From positions 806,001 to 870,000 of the forward strand of contig CAVTXI010000012.1 in the NCBI GenBank assembly GCA_963738615.1: a stretch of DNA of 64,000 nucleotides. Reading direction: 5' to 3'. The stretch comes from CAVTWY01 sp963738615. Its GTDB lineage: Bacteria; Pseudomonadota; Gammaproteobacteria; Burkholderiales; Burkholderiaceae_C. Below the pieces are notes generated by a model. That model was given only the letters and a program-made list of their open reading frames with translations. It did no database searches and had not been told where the DNA came from. Numbering within the stretch: position 1 is the first letter of the stretch; the number at the start of each line of letters is the position of its first letter. The position numbers and the translations under genes are program-made. Below, in pieces: positions 8,558 to 16,643 of this stretch.

Positions 8558-9252
8558 TCGTCGACGACGAGAAGCCGGCGCGCGAGCGGCTGCGACGGCT
8601 GCTGGCGGTGCACGACGATGTCGTCATCGTCGGCGAAGCAGGCCGCGGCGAAGACGCGCTGGCGCAGGTGGCTGCGCTGTTGCCCGACGCCGTCCTGCTC
8701 GACGTGCAGATGCCTGGCGCCAGCGGCCTGGACGTCGCCGCGTCGCTGCCCGAGCCACCGCCCGCCGTGGTGTTCGTCACCGCGTTCGATCGATATGCGC
8801 TGGACGCTTTCGACGCCGCGGCGGTCGACTACCTGCTTAAGCCCGTCGAGCCCGAACGGCTGGCACGCGCGATGCAACGCCTGCGCGCACGCAACATCCC
8901 TTTGCGCAAGCCCACAGGTCGGCCGCCCGCGCAGTTGCTGATCCCCGATCGCGGTCGCACGCACGTCGTGCCGCTCGCGGAGATTCTTTGGCTCGAGGCC
9001 GCCGACAACTACGTGGTCGTTCACACGCCCACGCGCGCGCCGTTGATGCGTCGCACATTGACCGGGTTGCTCGCCGACCTGGGTGACCGCTTCGTGCGCA
9101 CACAACGCAGTGCCGCGGTGGCGCTGGCGCAGGTGCAGGAGCTGAGGCCCCGTGGCAAGGGTGATGCCGAGATCGTCTTGCGAGGCGGCAACGTGGTGCC
9201 ATGCAGCCGGCAATACATCGCGACCGTGCGCACGCGCCTGTCGCGCGCTTGA
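8545..9252 (+). CDS. LytTR-family response regulator
   Basis: A 235-residue regulator. Residues 1-115 form a receiver domain (LIVDDEKPARERL, phospho-acceptor Asp53 in LLDVQMPG, the FVTAFDRYALDAF switch and LLKPVE Lys). Residues about 130-235 form a LytTR DNA-binding domain (IPDRGRTHVVPLAEILWLEAADNYV, then FVRTQRSAAVAL). It overlaps the sensor kinase gene and should be its cognate output factor. The lipoprotein upstream and the membrane acyltransferase downstream are candidate targets because they lie on the same strand around the pair. LytTR factors usually bind paired short direct repeats; none was identified confidently here. Confidence 0.93.
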   Translation: MRVLIVDDEKPARERLRRLLAVHDDVVIVGEAGRGEDALAQVAALLPDAVLLDVQMPGASGLDVAASLPEPPPAVVFVTAFDRYALDAFDAAAVDYLLKPVEPERLARAMQRLRARNIPLRKPTGRPPAQLLIPDRGRTHVVPLAEILWLEAADNYVVVHTPTRAPLMRRTLTGLLADLGDRFVRTQRSAAVALAQVQELRPRGKGDAEIVLRGGNVVPCSRQYIATVRTRLSRA

Positions 9253-9362
9253 ACGCGCCGGCACCGCTTGACCCCAGCCCCGCCGCGCTTCGTCCCACAC
9301 GACTGGCTTGCGTCGGCATCGATGCCTACGCTTCGTGGACACCTCGAGCACCGGTGACCATC

Positions 9363-10571
9363 ATGCACGCCAACCCATCGCCCACCTCGGCCCGACAGTT
9401 CCACCTCGACTGGCTGCGCATCCTCGCCTTCGGCCTGCTGGTGGCCTATCACGTCGGGATGTACTACGTCAGTTGGGATTGGCACATCAAGAGCCCGCAT
9501 GCCTCGAGCGCCATCGAACCCTTGATGCGACTGGTGTCTCCGTGGCGCATGGACCTGCTGTTCGTGATCTCGGGCGCGGCCACCGCCTTCATGTTGCGGG
9601 CACGCGGCGCCAGCGGCGGCATGCTGCGCGAACGTGCATCGCGCCTGCTGTGGCCGCTGCTGTTCGGCGTGCTGGTGATCGTGCCACCGCAGGCCTACGT
9701 GGAAGTGGTGCAGCGCCTGGCCTACGCGGGCAACTACGTCGACTTCATGCGTTTGTATCTCGGCGCCTACCAGGGCTTCTGCCGGGCCGGCGGCGCGTGC
9801 CTGATCCTGCCGACCTGGAACCACCTCTGGTACCTGCCTTACGTGTTCGTCTACACCGCGCTGCTGTGGCTGGCGTTGCGTCGATGGCCACGGCTGCTCG
9901 AGCGCGCTTCGGTCGCCTTCGACACGTTGCTGGTCGGTGCGCACTTGCTCGTCGTGCCGATCCTTTTGCTTGTGATCACGCGCCTGTTGCTGCGGTCGAA
10001 GTTCCCGGCCACGCATGCGCTCGTCGACGACTGGTTCCTGCACAGCCAGTATTTCGCCGAATTCCTTCTCGGCGCCGTGCTCGCACGCACGCCCCTCATC
10101 GCCGCGCGTATGGAAGGCCTGCGCTGGTACGCGCTTGCCCTGGCCATGGCCGCCTGGGCCTTGGCCGTCAGCGGCATCTTGCGCACGGCGCCGTTGGCCG
10201 AGTTCGCCAATCCGCTCGTGCACAGCACGCAGCAGTGGTGCGCGATCGTCGCGGCAATGGGTTTCGCGCGGCACCATCTCGAGGTCGACAACTCGGCCAG
10301 ACGCTGGCTGACCGACGCCGTATTCCCGGTCTACATCCTTCACCAAACGCTGACGATCCTGCTGGCGCACGCCCTGCGTGGCGTCCACCTCGAGGTCGGC
10401 TTCGAAGTCGTGTTGCTGCTTGCCGGGACGTTCGCGCTGAGCTTCGCCGGCTACGAAGTCGTGCGCCGTGTGCGTGTGTTGCGGCCGGTGTTTGGCCTGC
10501 GTGCCGCGATCAACCCCGCCGAGGGGAAGCCGCAACCGAGTCAGGCCGACCGTGCAGCCGCGCGACCATGA
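9363..10571 (+). CDS. Integral membrane acyltransferase, family 3 (OpgC/OafA-like)
   Basis: The ATG at 9363 gives about 402 residues starting directly before the conserved first helix (FHLDWLRILAFGLLVAYHVGMYY), with the family's helix-1 histidine. A longer reading from 9201 would overlap the response regulator deeply, so the shorter start is preferred. About ten hydrophobic segments follow, including PLLFGVLVIVPP, LLVVPILLLVITRLLL and YILHQTLTILLAH. Such proteins move acyl groups onto periplasmic glucans, lipopolysaccharide or other surface glycans. The closest look is to the glucan-succinylase/acyltransferase type found alone in many proteobacteria. The substrate is unknown. The 3' end overlaps the convergent GntR gene by 62 bp. 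Confidence 0.88.
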   Translation: MHANPSPTSARQFHLDWLRILAFGLLVAYHVGMYYVSWDWHIKSPHASSAIEPLMRLVSPWRMDLLFVISGAATAFMLRARGASGGMLRERASRLLWPLLFGVLVIVPPQAYVEVVQRLAYAGNYVDFMRLYLGAYQGFCRAGGACLILPTWNHLWYLPYVFVYTALLWLALRRWPRLLERASVAFDTLLVGAHLLVVPILLLVITRLLLRSKFPATHALVDDWFLHSQYFAEFLLGAVLARTPLIAARMEGLRWYALALAMAAWALAVSGILRTAPLAEFANPLVHSTQQWCAIVAAMGFARHHLEVDNSARRWLTDAVFPVYILHQTLTILLAHALRGVHLEVGFEVVLLLAGTFALSFAGYEVVRRVRVLRPVFGLRAAINPAEGKPQPSQADRAAARP

Positions 10572-11205
10572 AACCCGACGCGTGGTCGATGTGCGCGCGG
10601 GCCAGTTCTTCGGCGCGCACCCCGTCGCCTTCGATCACAGCCTCGAGGATCGCGGCGTGCTGGTCCCAGATGTCGCGCGGCTTTTCGTCGCGCGTCAGCA
10701 CTTCACCCATCACGCGGTGCATGAAGTTCATGTGCGTGCCCAGCGTGGCCTCGACGAGCGGGTTGCCCGACAGCCCGTAGAGAAACGCGTGGAACTCGAG
10801 GTCGGCTTTGATCATGCGCGGCACCGACCCGCTGGCAACCGCCTTGCGGCCGACTTCGATCAGCGCCGGCCCGCGGCGCGCGGCCTGGTCGGCCGAGCTT
10901 TCGGACGCAAGACGGCACGCCAGGCCCTCGAGCACCGCGCGCATGTCGTAGATGTGCTGCACGTGAACAGGGTCGAGTGGCGCCACGATCAACCCACGGC
11001 CAGGTGCGTCGCGCAGCACGCCCTGGTTGCGCAGCAGCAGCAGCGCCTGCTGCACGGGTTGACGCGACACCCCGAGGGCCTGCGCGACCTCTTCCTGGAT
11101 GATCCGATCCCCCGCCGCCATCTGGCCGGAAGCGATCTCCTCGAGCAGCGCGTCGCGCACCTGATCGACGAGATTGGGCTGGACGTTCAGGGTTTTCACA
11201 GCCAC
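10510..11205 (-). CDS. GntR-family regulator, FadR/VanR subfamily
   Basis: A 231-residue protein. Residues 10-75 form a winged HTH (LVDQVRDALLEEIASGQMAAGDRIIQ, then VAQALGVSRQPVQQALLLLRNQGVL). The rest is an all-helical FCD effector domain with the metal-site histidine pattern DLEFHAFLYGLSGN and DQHAAILEAV. It is divergent from the ThDP enzyme and acyl-CoA ligase genes, with a 12-bp perfect palindrome in the shared intergenic region, and is probably their repressor, released by a carboxylate substrate or CoA thioester. Its 3' end overlaps the convergent acyltransferase. Confidence 0.92.
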   Translation of the reverse strand: MAVKTLNVQPNLVDQVRDALLEEIASGQMAAGDRIIQEEVAQALGVSRQPVQQALLLLRNQGVLRDAPGRGLIVAPLDPVHVQHIYDMRAVLEGLACRLASESSADQAARRGPALIEVGRKAVASGSVPRMIKADLEFHAFLYGLSGNPLVEATLGTHMNFMHRVMGEVLTRDEKPRDIWDQHAAILEAVIEGDGVRAEELARAHIDHASGFMVARLHGRPDSVAASPRRG

Positions 11206-11251
11206 AGTTTAGGACGGTATAGGACGGCATAGCGAATTCGGCACTATGAAC

Positions 11252-11263
11252 TCTGAATTCAGA
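11252..11263. promoter_or_regulatory. Palindromic operator candidate (GntR / ThDP enzyme)
   Basis: TCTGAATTCAGA is a perfect 12-bp palindrome in an AT-richer island (two further GAATTC sites flank it) within the 125-bp region between the divergent GntR and ThDP-enzyme genes. It is the best candidate binding site for the adjacent regulator. No -35/-10 pair could be assigned with confidence. Confidence 0.5.
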
Positions 11264-11330
11264 ATGCTAGACTCCAACGAATTCCACACACGACCCGCCC
11301 CTTCGTCCCACTGCCTTGCGAGCCACCACC

Positions 11331-13049
11331 ATGTCCGCTGCCACCCCTTCCTCCCCGGTCGCAAAGATCGTCGCCCGCTTCCTCGTCGCCCGCGGCGTCG
11401 ACCGCATCTTCGGCTTGCAAGGCGGGCACATCCAGCCGATCTGGGACGAACTGGCGCAGATGGGCGTGCGCATCGTCGACGTGCGCGACGAGGGTGCGGC
11501 GGTGCACATGGCACACGCGCACGCGGGCTTAAGCCACGGCGTCGGCGTCGCCATGGTGACCGCTGGCCCTGGCGTCACCAACTGCGTCACCGCGATGACC
11601 AACGCGCACCTCGAGCGCGTGCCGGTGTTGCTGATCGGCGGATGCCCTCCCGTGCCGCAGGACGACCTGGGGCCACTGCAAGGCATCGACCACGTGTCGA
11701 TCCTGGCGCCGGTCACGCGTTTGTCGCGCACGCTTCGCACCGCCGACCAGATCGCGCGTGACCTCGACAAGGCATGGGCGATGGCCGACGGCGACGGCGG
11801 CCCCCCGGGCCCCGTCTACATCGAGATCCCGACGAACGTGCTGCGCGAAACCGTGCCCGACGCGGTCGTGCTCGACGAGCACCTGCGTGCCAAGCCCAAA
11901 CGCCGCGTGCTGCCCGACCCCGTCGAGGTGCAGCGCATGGCGCAGGCGTTGAAGCGTGCGACGCGTCCGCTGGTGATCACGGGCCGCGGCGCACAAGGCC
12001 ATGGCACGGCGGTGTCGAAACTGCTCGACGCACTGGGCGCCGCTTACCTCGACACGCAGGAAAGCCGCGGCCTGGTTGATGCATCGCATCCGTCGGTGGT
12101 CGGTGCCGTTCGCGCGAAGGCGATGCAAGAGGCCGACGCCGTGCTCATCGTCGGACGCAAGCTCGACTACCAACTCGGCTACGGCTCGCCCGCGGTGTTT
12201 CCGAATGCAGCCTTCTTCCGCATCGCCGACCACGCCGACGAACTGCGCGACAACCGGCGCGGTGAAGTCGAAGTGCTGGCCGACGCGGGCCTGGCCCTTG
12301 AAGCACTGGCACGTGAAGTGGCTTCGCCGTCGTCGACGCTCGATCGCACATGGACGAGCGCGTTGAGAGCCGAACACGAACGGCGCGCCGCCCGCTACGC
12401 CGAAGGCATGTCGCGCGCCGAACCCGGCCGCGATGGCCACATGCACCCCAACCGCATCTTCGCGGCGCTGCGCAAGGTGCTCGAGCCCGACGCGATCACG
12501 ATCGCCGACGGCGGTGACCTGTTGAGCTTCGCGCGCATGGGCCTGGCGTCGCGCCACTACCTCGACGCGGGCAGCTTCGGCTGCCTGGGCGTGGGCACGC
12601 CCTACGCGGTCGCGGCCGCGCTGCTGCACCCCGAACGTCAGGTCGTCGCGATCACCGGCGACGGCGCCTTTGGCATCAACTCCATGGAGATCGACAGCGC
12701 CAAGCGCCACAACGCCAAGGCGGTATTCATCGTGTCGAACAACGCCGCGTGGAACATCGAGCGGCTCGACCAGGAGATGAACTACGGCGGCCGCGTTGTC
12801 GGCACCACCCTCGCGTGGAGCGACTACGCCGCGATGGCGCGCGCCTTCGGCCTGCACGCCGAACGCGTGACCGACCCGGCGCGGCTGGAAGGCGCGATTC
12901 GCGACGCATTCGAGAACGCGCCCGCACTGATCGACGTCGTCGTCACGCGCGACGCGTTGAGTTCCGACGCCGGCAAGGGCCTGGGCTGGGTGCCTGACCG
13001 CCAGGCCCTCACGGCATGGGACGAAGCCGAGCAGGCCCGTCGTCGTTGA
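11331..13049 (+). CDS. ThDP-dependent enzyme, acetolactate synthase / 2-hydroxyacyl-CoA lyase-like
   Basis: The ATG at 11331 is preferred over a TTG 15 bp upstream. The protein of about 572 residues has the three-domain ThDP fold. The N-terminal Pyr domain has the cofactor-activating Glu in VRDEGAAVHMA. A central domain carries TRPLVITGRGAQG. The C-terminal PP domain has the motif GDGAFGINSMEIDSAKR continuing to the conserved NN pair. It is followed 33 bp later by an acyl-CoA ligase and faces a GntR regulator, so a small catabolic module that activates an acid to a CoA ester and cleaves or carboligates a 2-hydroxyacyl or 2-oxo compound is plausible. It is unlikely to be the biosynthetic acetolactate synthase, since no ilvN follows. 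The substrate is unknown. Confidence 0.85.
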   Translation: MSAATPSSPVAKIVARFLVARGVDRIFGLQGGHIQPIWDELAQMGVRIVDVRDEGAAVHMAHAHAGLSHGVGVAMVTAGPGVTNCVTAMTNAHLERVPVLLIGGCPPVPQDDLGPLQGIDHVSILAPVTRLSRTLRTADQIARDLDKAWAMADGDGGPPGPVYIEIPTNVLRETVPDAVVLDEHLRAKPKRRVLPDPVEVQRMAQALKRATRPLVITGRGAQGHGTAVSKLLDALGAAYLDTQESRGLVDASHPSVVGAVRAKAMQEADAVLIVGRKLDYQLGYGSPAVFPNAAFFRIADHADELRDNRRGEVEVLADAGLALEALAREVASPSSTLDRTWTSALRAEHERRAARYAEGMSRAEPGRDGHMHPNRIFAALRKVLEPDAITIADGGDLLSFARMGLASRHYLDAGSFGCLGVGTPYAVAAALLHPERQVVAITGDGAFGINSMEIDSAKRHNAKAVFIVSNNAAWNIERLDQEMNYGGRVVGTTLAWSDYAAMARAFGLHAERVTDPARLEGAIRDAFENAPALIDVVVTRDALSSDAGKGLGWVPDRQALTAWDEAEQARRR

Positions 13050-13082
13050 GTTGTCTGCCGAATCGCCGCGGAGGTTCTGCTC

Positions 13083-14684
13083 ATGACTGCGTTACTGACC
13101 TTGGCCGAATCGGTCGCTGCGCACGCGCGCACGCAGCCACGCAAGATCGCCGCGCGCGACAGCCGTCGCAGCCTGACCTATGCGCAATGGGACGAACGCG
13201 CCACCCGCTTGGCCAACGGCCTGCTGGGGCTGGGCTTGCGCAAGGGTGACCGCGTCGCGCTGCTGGCATACAACGCGATCGAATGGCTCGAGATCTACGT
13301 TGCGCTCGCGCGCGCAGGGTTGGTCGCGGTGCCCATCAACTTCCGCCTTGCCGGCCCCGAAATCGCCTACATCGTGCAGCACAGCGAGGCGCGCGCGCTG
13401 ATCGTGCAGCACCTGATGCGCGGCCCGATCGACGCCGTACGCACCGAGCTGGCCGTCCAGGCCAGCCGCTTCGTGCTCTTCGGCGCGCCGCCGCCTTCGA
13501 ATTCGAACGGCTGGACGGCCTACGAAAGCCTGGTCGAATCGGCGAGCGCGTCGGCACCCGACGTCGACGTGCAGCCGAAGGACCTCTTCGCGCTGATGTA
13601 CACCTCGGGCACCACCGGCCGGCCGAAGGGCGCGATGCGCAGCCACGAGGGCAACGCGCTGATCGCGCTGGCCACGGGGCTCGAGTTCGGCCTGAGCCTC
13701 GACGACACAGCGCTGCTGGTCATGCCGCTGTGCCACGCGAATTCGCTGTACTTCGCGGTCACCTTCACGATGCTCGGCGCGACGATCGTCGTCGACGACC
13801 GGCGCAGCTTCGACGCCGCGTCGGTGCTGGCGCAGCTTGCCCACGACGGGATCACCTTCACGTCGCTCGTGCCGACGCACTACGTGATGATGTTGTCGCT
13901 GCCCGCCGAGTCGAAAGCGGGCTTGGACCTGTCGCGCGTGGGCAAGCTTCTGGTGTCGTCGGCACCGGCCCGGCGCGACACCAAGCTCGCGATCGTGCAG
14001 CTCTTCCCCAACGGCAAGCTGTTCGAGCTGTACGGCTCGACCGAAGCCGGCTGGGTCACGGTGCTGCGTCCCGACGAACAACTCGACCACCTGGGCTCGG
14101 TCGGCCGCGAGTGGGCGGGCTCGGGTGCGATCAAGCTGTTGGACCCCGAGGGCAACGAGGTGTCCGACGGCGAGGTCGGCGAACTGTTCTCTCGCACCGC
14201 CTACGTCTTCGATGGCTACTGGAAAGACGAGCAGAAGACGGCCGAGTGTTTCCGCGGCGCGTGGTGTTCGGTCGGCGACGTGGCGCGGCGCGACGCGCAA
14301 GGCTTCATCCACCTCGTCGACCGCAAGAGCAACATGATCATCAGCGGCGGCGAGAACATCTATCCGTCCGAAGTCGAAGCCGTGCTGGCGGCCCACCCGG
14401 AGGTGCAGGACGTGGCGGTTGTCGGCATGGCCGACGCCAAGTGGGGCGAATCCGTGCATGCGGTGGTGGTGCCCCGCGATGCGAACGCCGACGCGAACGC
14501 GCTCGAGGCGCGGCTCGAGGCCTGGTGCCGGGACCGAATCGCCGGCTTCAAGCGCCCACGCGCGTATGCCTTCCTGACCGAAGCGCAGATGCCGCGCACC
14601 GCCACCGGCAAGATCCAGCACCGCTTGCTGCGCGAGCGGCTCCAGGCGACACCGACAACGACCCCGCCGCCATCACGACGCTGA
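13083..14684 (+). CDS. AMP-dependent acyl-CoA synthetase/ligase
   Basis: A 533-residue ANL-superfamily ligase with the P-loop-like motif YTSGTTGRPKGAMRSH (near 172-187), the adenine-binding YGSTEAGW, the GDVARRD hinge region and RKSNMIISGGENIYP. The C-terminal catalytic lysine lies in MPRTATGKIQHRLL. It activates a carboxylic acid as acyl-AMP and transfers it to CoA. Length and motifs match the medium/long-chain and FadD3-like group; the acid is not predictable. It sits behind the ThDP enzyme (33-bp gap, with AGGTTCTGCTC before the ATG as a weak ribosome-binding site), so the pair is likely co-transcribed. The 3' end overlaps the convergent SRPBCC gene by 12 bp. Confidence 0.92.
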   Translation: MTALLTLAESVAAHARTQPRKIAARDSRRSLTYAQWDERATRLANGLLGLGLRKGDRVALLAYNAIEWLEIYVALARAGLVAVPINFRLAGPEIAYIVQHSEARALIVQHLMRGPIDAVRTELAVQASRFVLFGAPPPSNSNGWTAYESLVESASASAPDVDVQPKDLFALMYTSGTTGRPKGAMRSHEGNALIALATGLEFGLSLDDTALLVMPLCHANSLYFAVTFTMLGATIVVDDRRSFDAASVLAQLAHDGITFTSLVPTHYVMMLSLPAESKAGLDLSRVGKLLVSSAPARRDTKLAIVQLFPNGKLFELYGSTEAGWVTVLRPDEQLDHLGSVGREWAGSGAIKLLDPEGNEVSDGEVGELFSRTAYVFDGYWKDEQKTAECFRGAWCSVGDVARRDAQGFIHLVDRKSNMIISGGENIYPSEVEAVLAAHPEVQDVAVVGMADAKWGESVHAVVVPRDANADANALEARLEAWCRDRIAGFKRPRAYAFLTEAQMPRTATGKIQHRLLRERLQATPTTTPPPSRR

Positions 14685-15230
14685 ACGACCGGGCACCGCA
14701 GCCGGGTCGTCGTGGACGCGCGCGCGCCGGGTCTCGTCTGCCAAGTACCGCACCAGGCCCTGTTCGCCGGCACGCATCAACGCACGGTGGTTCCACCGGA
14801 ACAGCGGCGCCAGCAGCGGTGCCAGCCATCGCATCCACCTGCGTTCGACCTTCACGCGCCAGACGTAGGTCACGAAGGTGCGGCCGGCCTCGCCGCGCAG
14901 CAGCCACAGGCCCTCGCCGTCAAGATGCCCGTGCGAGCGGCCACGCAGTCGCTCGTTCGGTAACACTTCGATCGCTTCGACGTTGATCAGGATGCGCCAG
15001 CCGAGCGAGGTCGACCACTCGATGCGCTGGATGGTGCCCAGTCCCCCGGGGTCGGCGATGCGCAGCGTGCGCACCGACACCACCCCGGGCCACCAATGCG
15101 GCCAGGTTTCGGCGTGCGTCAGCGCAGCCCAGACGCGTTCCACCGGCGCAGGGATGGTCCATTGGCTGACCAGGTCGAAGTGCACTGACGCAGGGCTCCG
15201 GTGGTGGCCCCCTTCGGGCCGGACATGCAT
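14673..15230 (-). CDS. SRPBCC-family protein (polyketide cyclase/dehydrase-like)
   Basis: The core runs from HFDLVSQWTIPAPVERVWAAL, with the typical WPHWWPGVVSV strand, to a C-terminal helix (WNHRALMRAGEQGLVRYL), a START/SRPBCC ligand-pocket fold of about 185 residues. The start at 15230 (MHVRPEGG) is preferred; the open frame extends upstream to 15392 but that part has no family resemblance. Such proteins bind lipids or aromatic ligands. The gene stands alone, convergent with the acyl-CoA ligase and divergent from the cupin/sigma cluster. Its function is unknown. Confidence 0.75.
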   Translation of the reverse strand: MHVRPEGGHHRSPASVHFDLVSQWTIPAPVERVWAALTHAETWPHWWPGVVSVRTLRIADPGGLGTIQRIEWSTSLGWRILINVEAIEVLPNERLRGRSHGHLDGEGLWLLRGEAGRTFVTYVWRVKVERRWMRWLAPLLAPLFRWNHRALMRAGEQGLVRYLADETRRARVHDDPAAVPGRSAS

Positions 15231-15374
15231 GCCTACGCGGACGCAGCGCGCCCGGATGCTCCGCCAATCCGCTGATGTGATCGGCGGCGCATGATCAGGG
15301 GGGTTCAGCACCAAGACTCGTGTGGTCATGCATCCGGGCTGCATCCAGCGCGACAACTGCGACGTATCGACGAC

Positions 15375-15821
15375 ATGCGCACCGCCAACCATGAAGTCCG
15401 AAGATCACGGTTGCCCGAGAACCCGACGGGCACCGGCCTGCGCGCTCGCGCCATCCGCCGCCGCCTGATGGAACGCGTGGCCGACGCCGACACCAGCCAC
15501 CTGACGATCGCCGCGCCCGAAGGGGATTGGCAACCCTTCCTCGATGGTGTGCGGATCAAGGTGCTGCACGAAGACGCCGGCACGATGTCGTACCTGCTGC
15601 AATTCGCGCCCGGCGCCTGCCTGCCCGCGCACCGTCACCCCGTCGACGAAGAGTGCGTGGTGCTCGAGGGCCGGTTGCGCGTCGGTACACAGTTGGAGGT
15701 GGGGCCTGGTGGCTACCACCTCGCCCACCGCGGCGCGCTGCACCCATCGATCAGCACCGACGCGGGCGCGACGATCTTTTTGCGCGGCGCGGTGCCGGAG
15801 ATCGATCACCTGCTCGACTGA
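15375..15821 (+). CDS. Cupin-domain protein, ChrR-like
   Basis: A 148-residue protein with a single cupin: PEGDWQPFLDGVRIKVLHED leads into cupin motif 1 (PACLPAHRHPVDEECVVLEG-like, with HxH and E metal ligands), and motif 2 follows in the GGYHLAHRGALHPSIS segment. It resembles the C-terminal cupin of ChrR anti-sigma factors but lacks the N-terminal zinc-binding anti-sigma domain. It lies 34 bp before the ECF sigma factor on the same strand, so the three genes 15375-17513 form one module. It could sense oxidants or a metal for the sigma factor. The start at 15375 avoids an unconserved upstream extension. Confidence 0.8.
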   Translation: MRTANHEVRRSRLPENPTGTGLRARAIRRRLMERVADADTSHLTIAAPEGDWQPFLDGVRIKVLHEDAGTMSYLLQFAPGACLPAHRHPVDEECVVLEGRLRVGTQLEVGPGGYHLAHRGALHPSISTDAGATIFLRGAVPEIDHLLD

Positions 15822-15855
15822 AGCCCGCGGCAACAAGCAACCCCGAGGCAGTCTC

Positions 15856-16614
15856 ATGAACACTGCACCCAACCCATCACGGCACGTACGTGAGTCCATG
15901 GTGTCCGGCGACGACGGGATGTTGGACGAGCCCCCGGCCGAAGTCATCGACGAAACAAGCGACGAAGCAAACGACACGAACGACGCGAACGACACGAACG
16001 ACGCGAATGACACGCCCGAGAAGCGCCGACATGCGGCGCAGGCTGCCGACGACGCGCAGTTGGTCACATGGATCGACGCCATCGTCGACCAGGACGAACG
16101 CGCGCTGGCCGCGCTGTACGACGCCACGTTCTCACGCGTGTACGGCATCGTGCACCGCATCGTGCGCCGCACCGCGCTGACCGAAGAGGTGGTCGAGGAC
16201 ACCTACTTCCAGGTCTGGCGACAGGCCGTGCGCTTCGATCCGTCGCGCGGCGTCGCGTTGACATGGCTGTTGTCGATGGCACGCTCGCGCGCCATCGACG
16301 CGCTGCGCCGCGAGGCCCGCTTCGAACACGACACGCTCCAAGACGACGACGCGCACGCGCTGACCAGCGACGCCGCGGTTGGTGACGAGTTGCTCGACAT
16401 CGCGCGCCACCACGCCGAGTTGCAGCGCGCGCTGCTGCTGCTGGGTGCACAGCCGCGACAGCTCGTGTCGCTCGCGTTTTTCCGCGGCCTGAGCCACGAA
16501 GAGATCGCGTCACAGACGAGCTTGCCGCTGGGCACGGTCAAATCGCAGATCCGACGTGCGTTGCTGACCATGCGCCAGATCCTCGGCGACGCCGGCATGG
16601 TCGGTCTGGCCTGA
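15856..16614 (+). CDS. ECF sigma factor (RpoE/SigK-like) with acidic repeat N-terminus
   Basis: A 252-residue ECF sigma factor. Region 2 spans about residues 75-140 (LAALYDATFSRVYGIVHRIV, then VVEDTYFQVWRQAVRFDP, SRAIDALRR). Region 4 spans about 195-245 (AFFRGLSHEEIASQTSLPLG, TVKSQIRRALLTMRQ). The first 65 residues are unusual: an acidic, low-complexity extension with alternating NDT/NDA units encoded by an 18-bp DNA repeat (about 15970-16014). The ATG at 15856 is the only start between the cupin stop and the sigma core that fits. Flanking cupin genes on the same strand imply a ChrR-type signalling unit in which a cupin protein holds the sigma factor until a stress (singlet oxygen, peroxide or metal) is sensed. 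Confidence 0.9.
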   Translation: MNTAPNPSRHVRESMVSGDDGMLDEPPAEVIDETSDEANDTNDANDTNDANDTPEKRRHAAQAADDAQLVTWIDAIVDQDERALAALYDATFSRVYGIVHRIVRRTALTEEVVEDTYFQVWRQAVRFDPSRGVALTWLLSMARSRAIDALRREARFEHDTLQDDDAHALTSDAAVGDELLDIARHHAELQRALLLLGAQPRQLVSLAFFRGLSHEEIASQTSLPLGTVKSQIRRALLTMRQILGDAGMVGLA

Positions 16615-16643
16615 GCACCGTCACTTCATCTGATCAAGCCATC

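Noticed and set aside
11331..13049. Biosynthetic acetolactate synthase (ilvB) or oxalyl-CoA decarboxylase
   Set aside because: There is no ilvN/ilvC neighbour and no formyl-CoA transferase neighbour; sequence motifs alone do not separate these ThDP enzymes, so only a general call is given.
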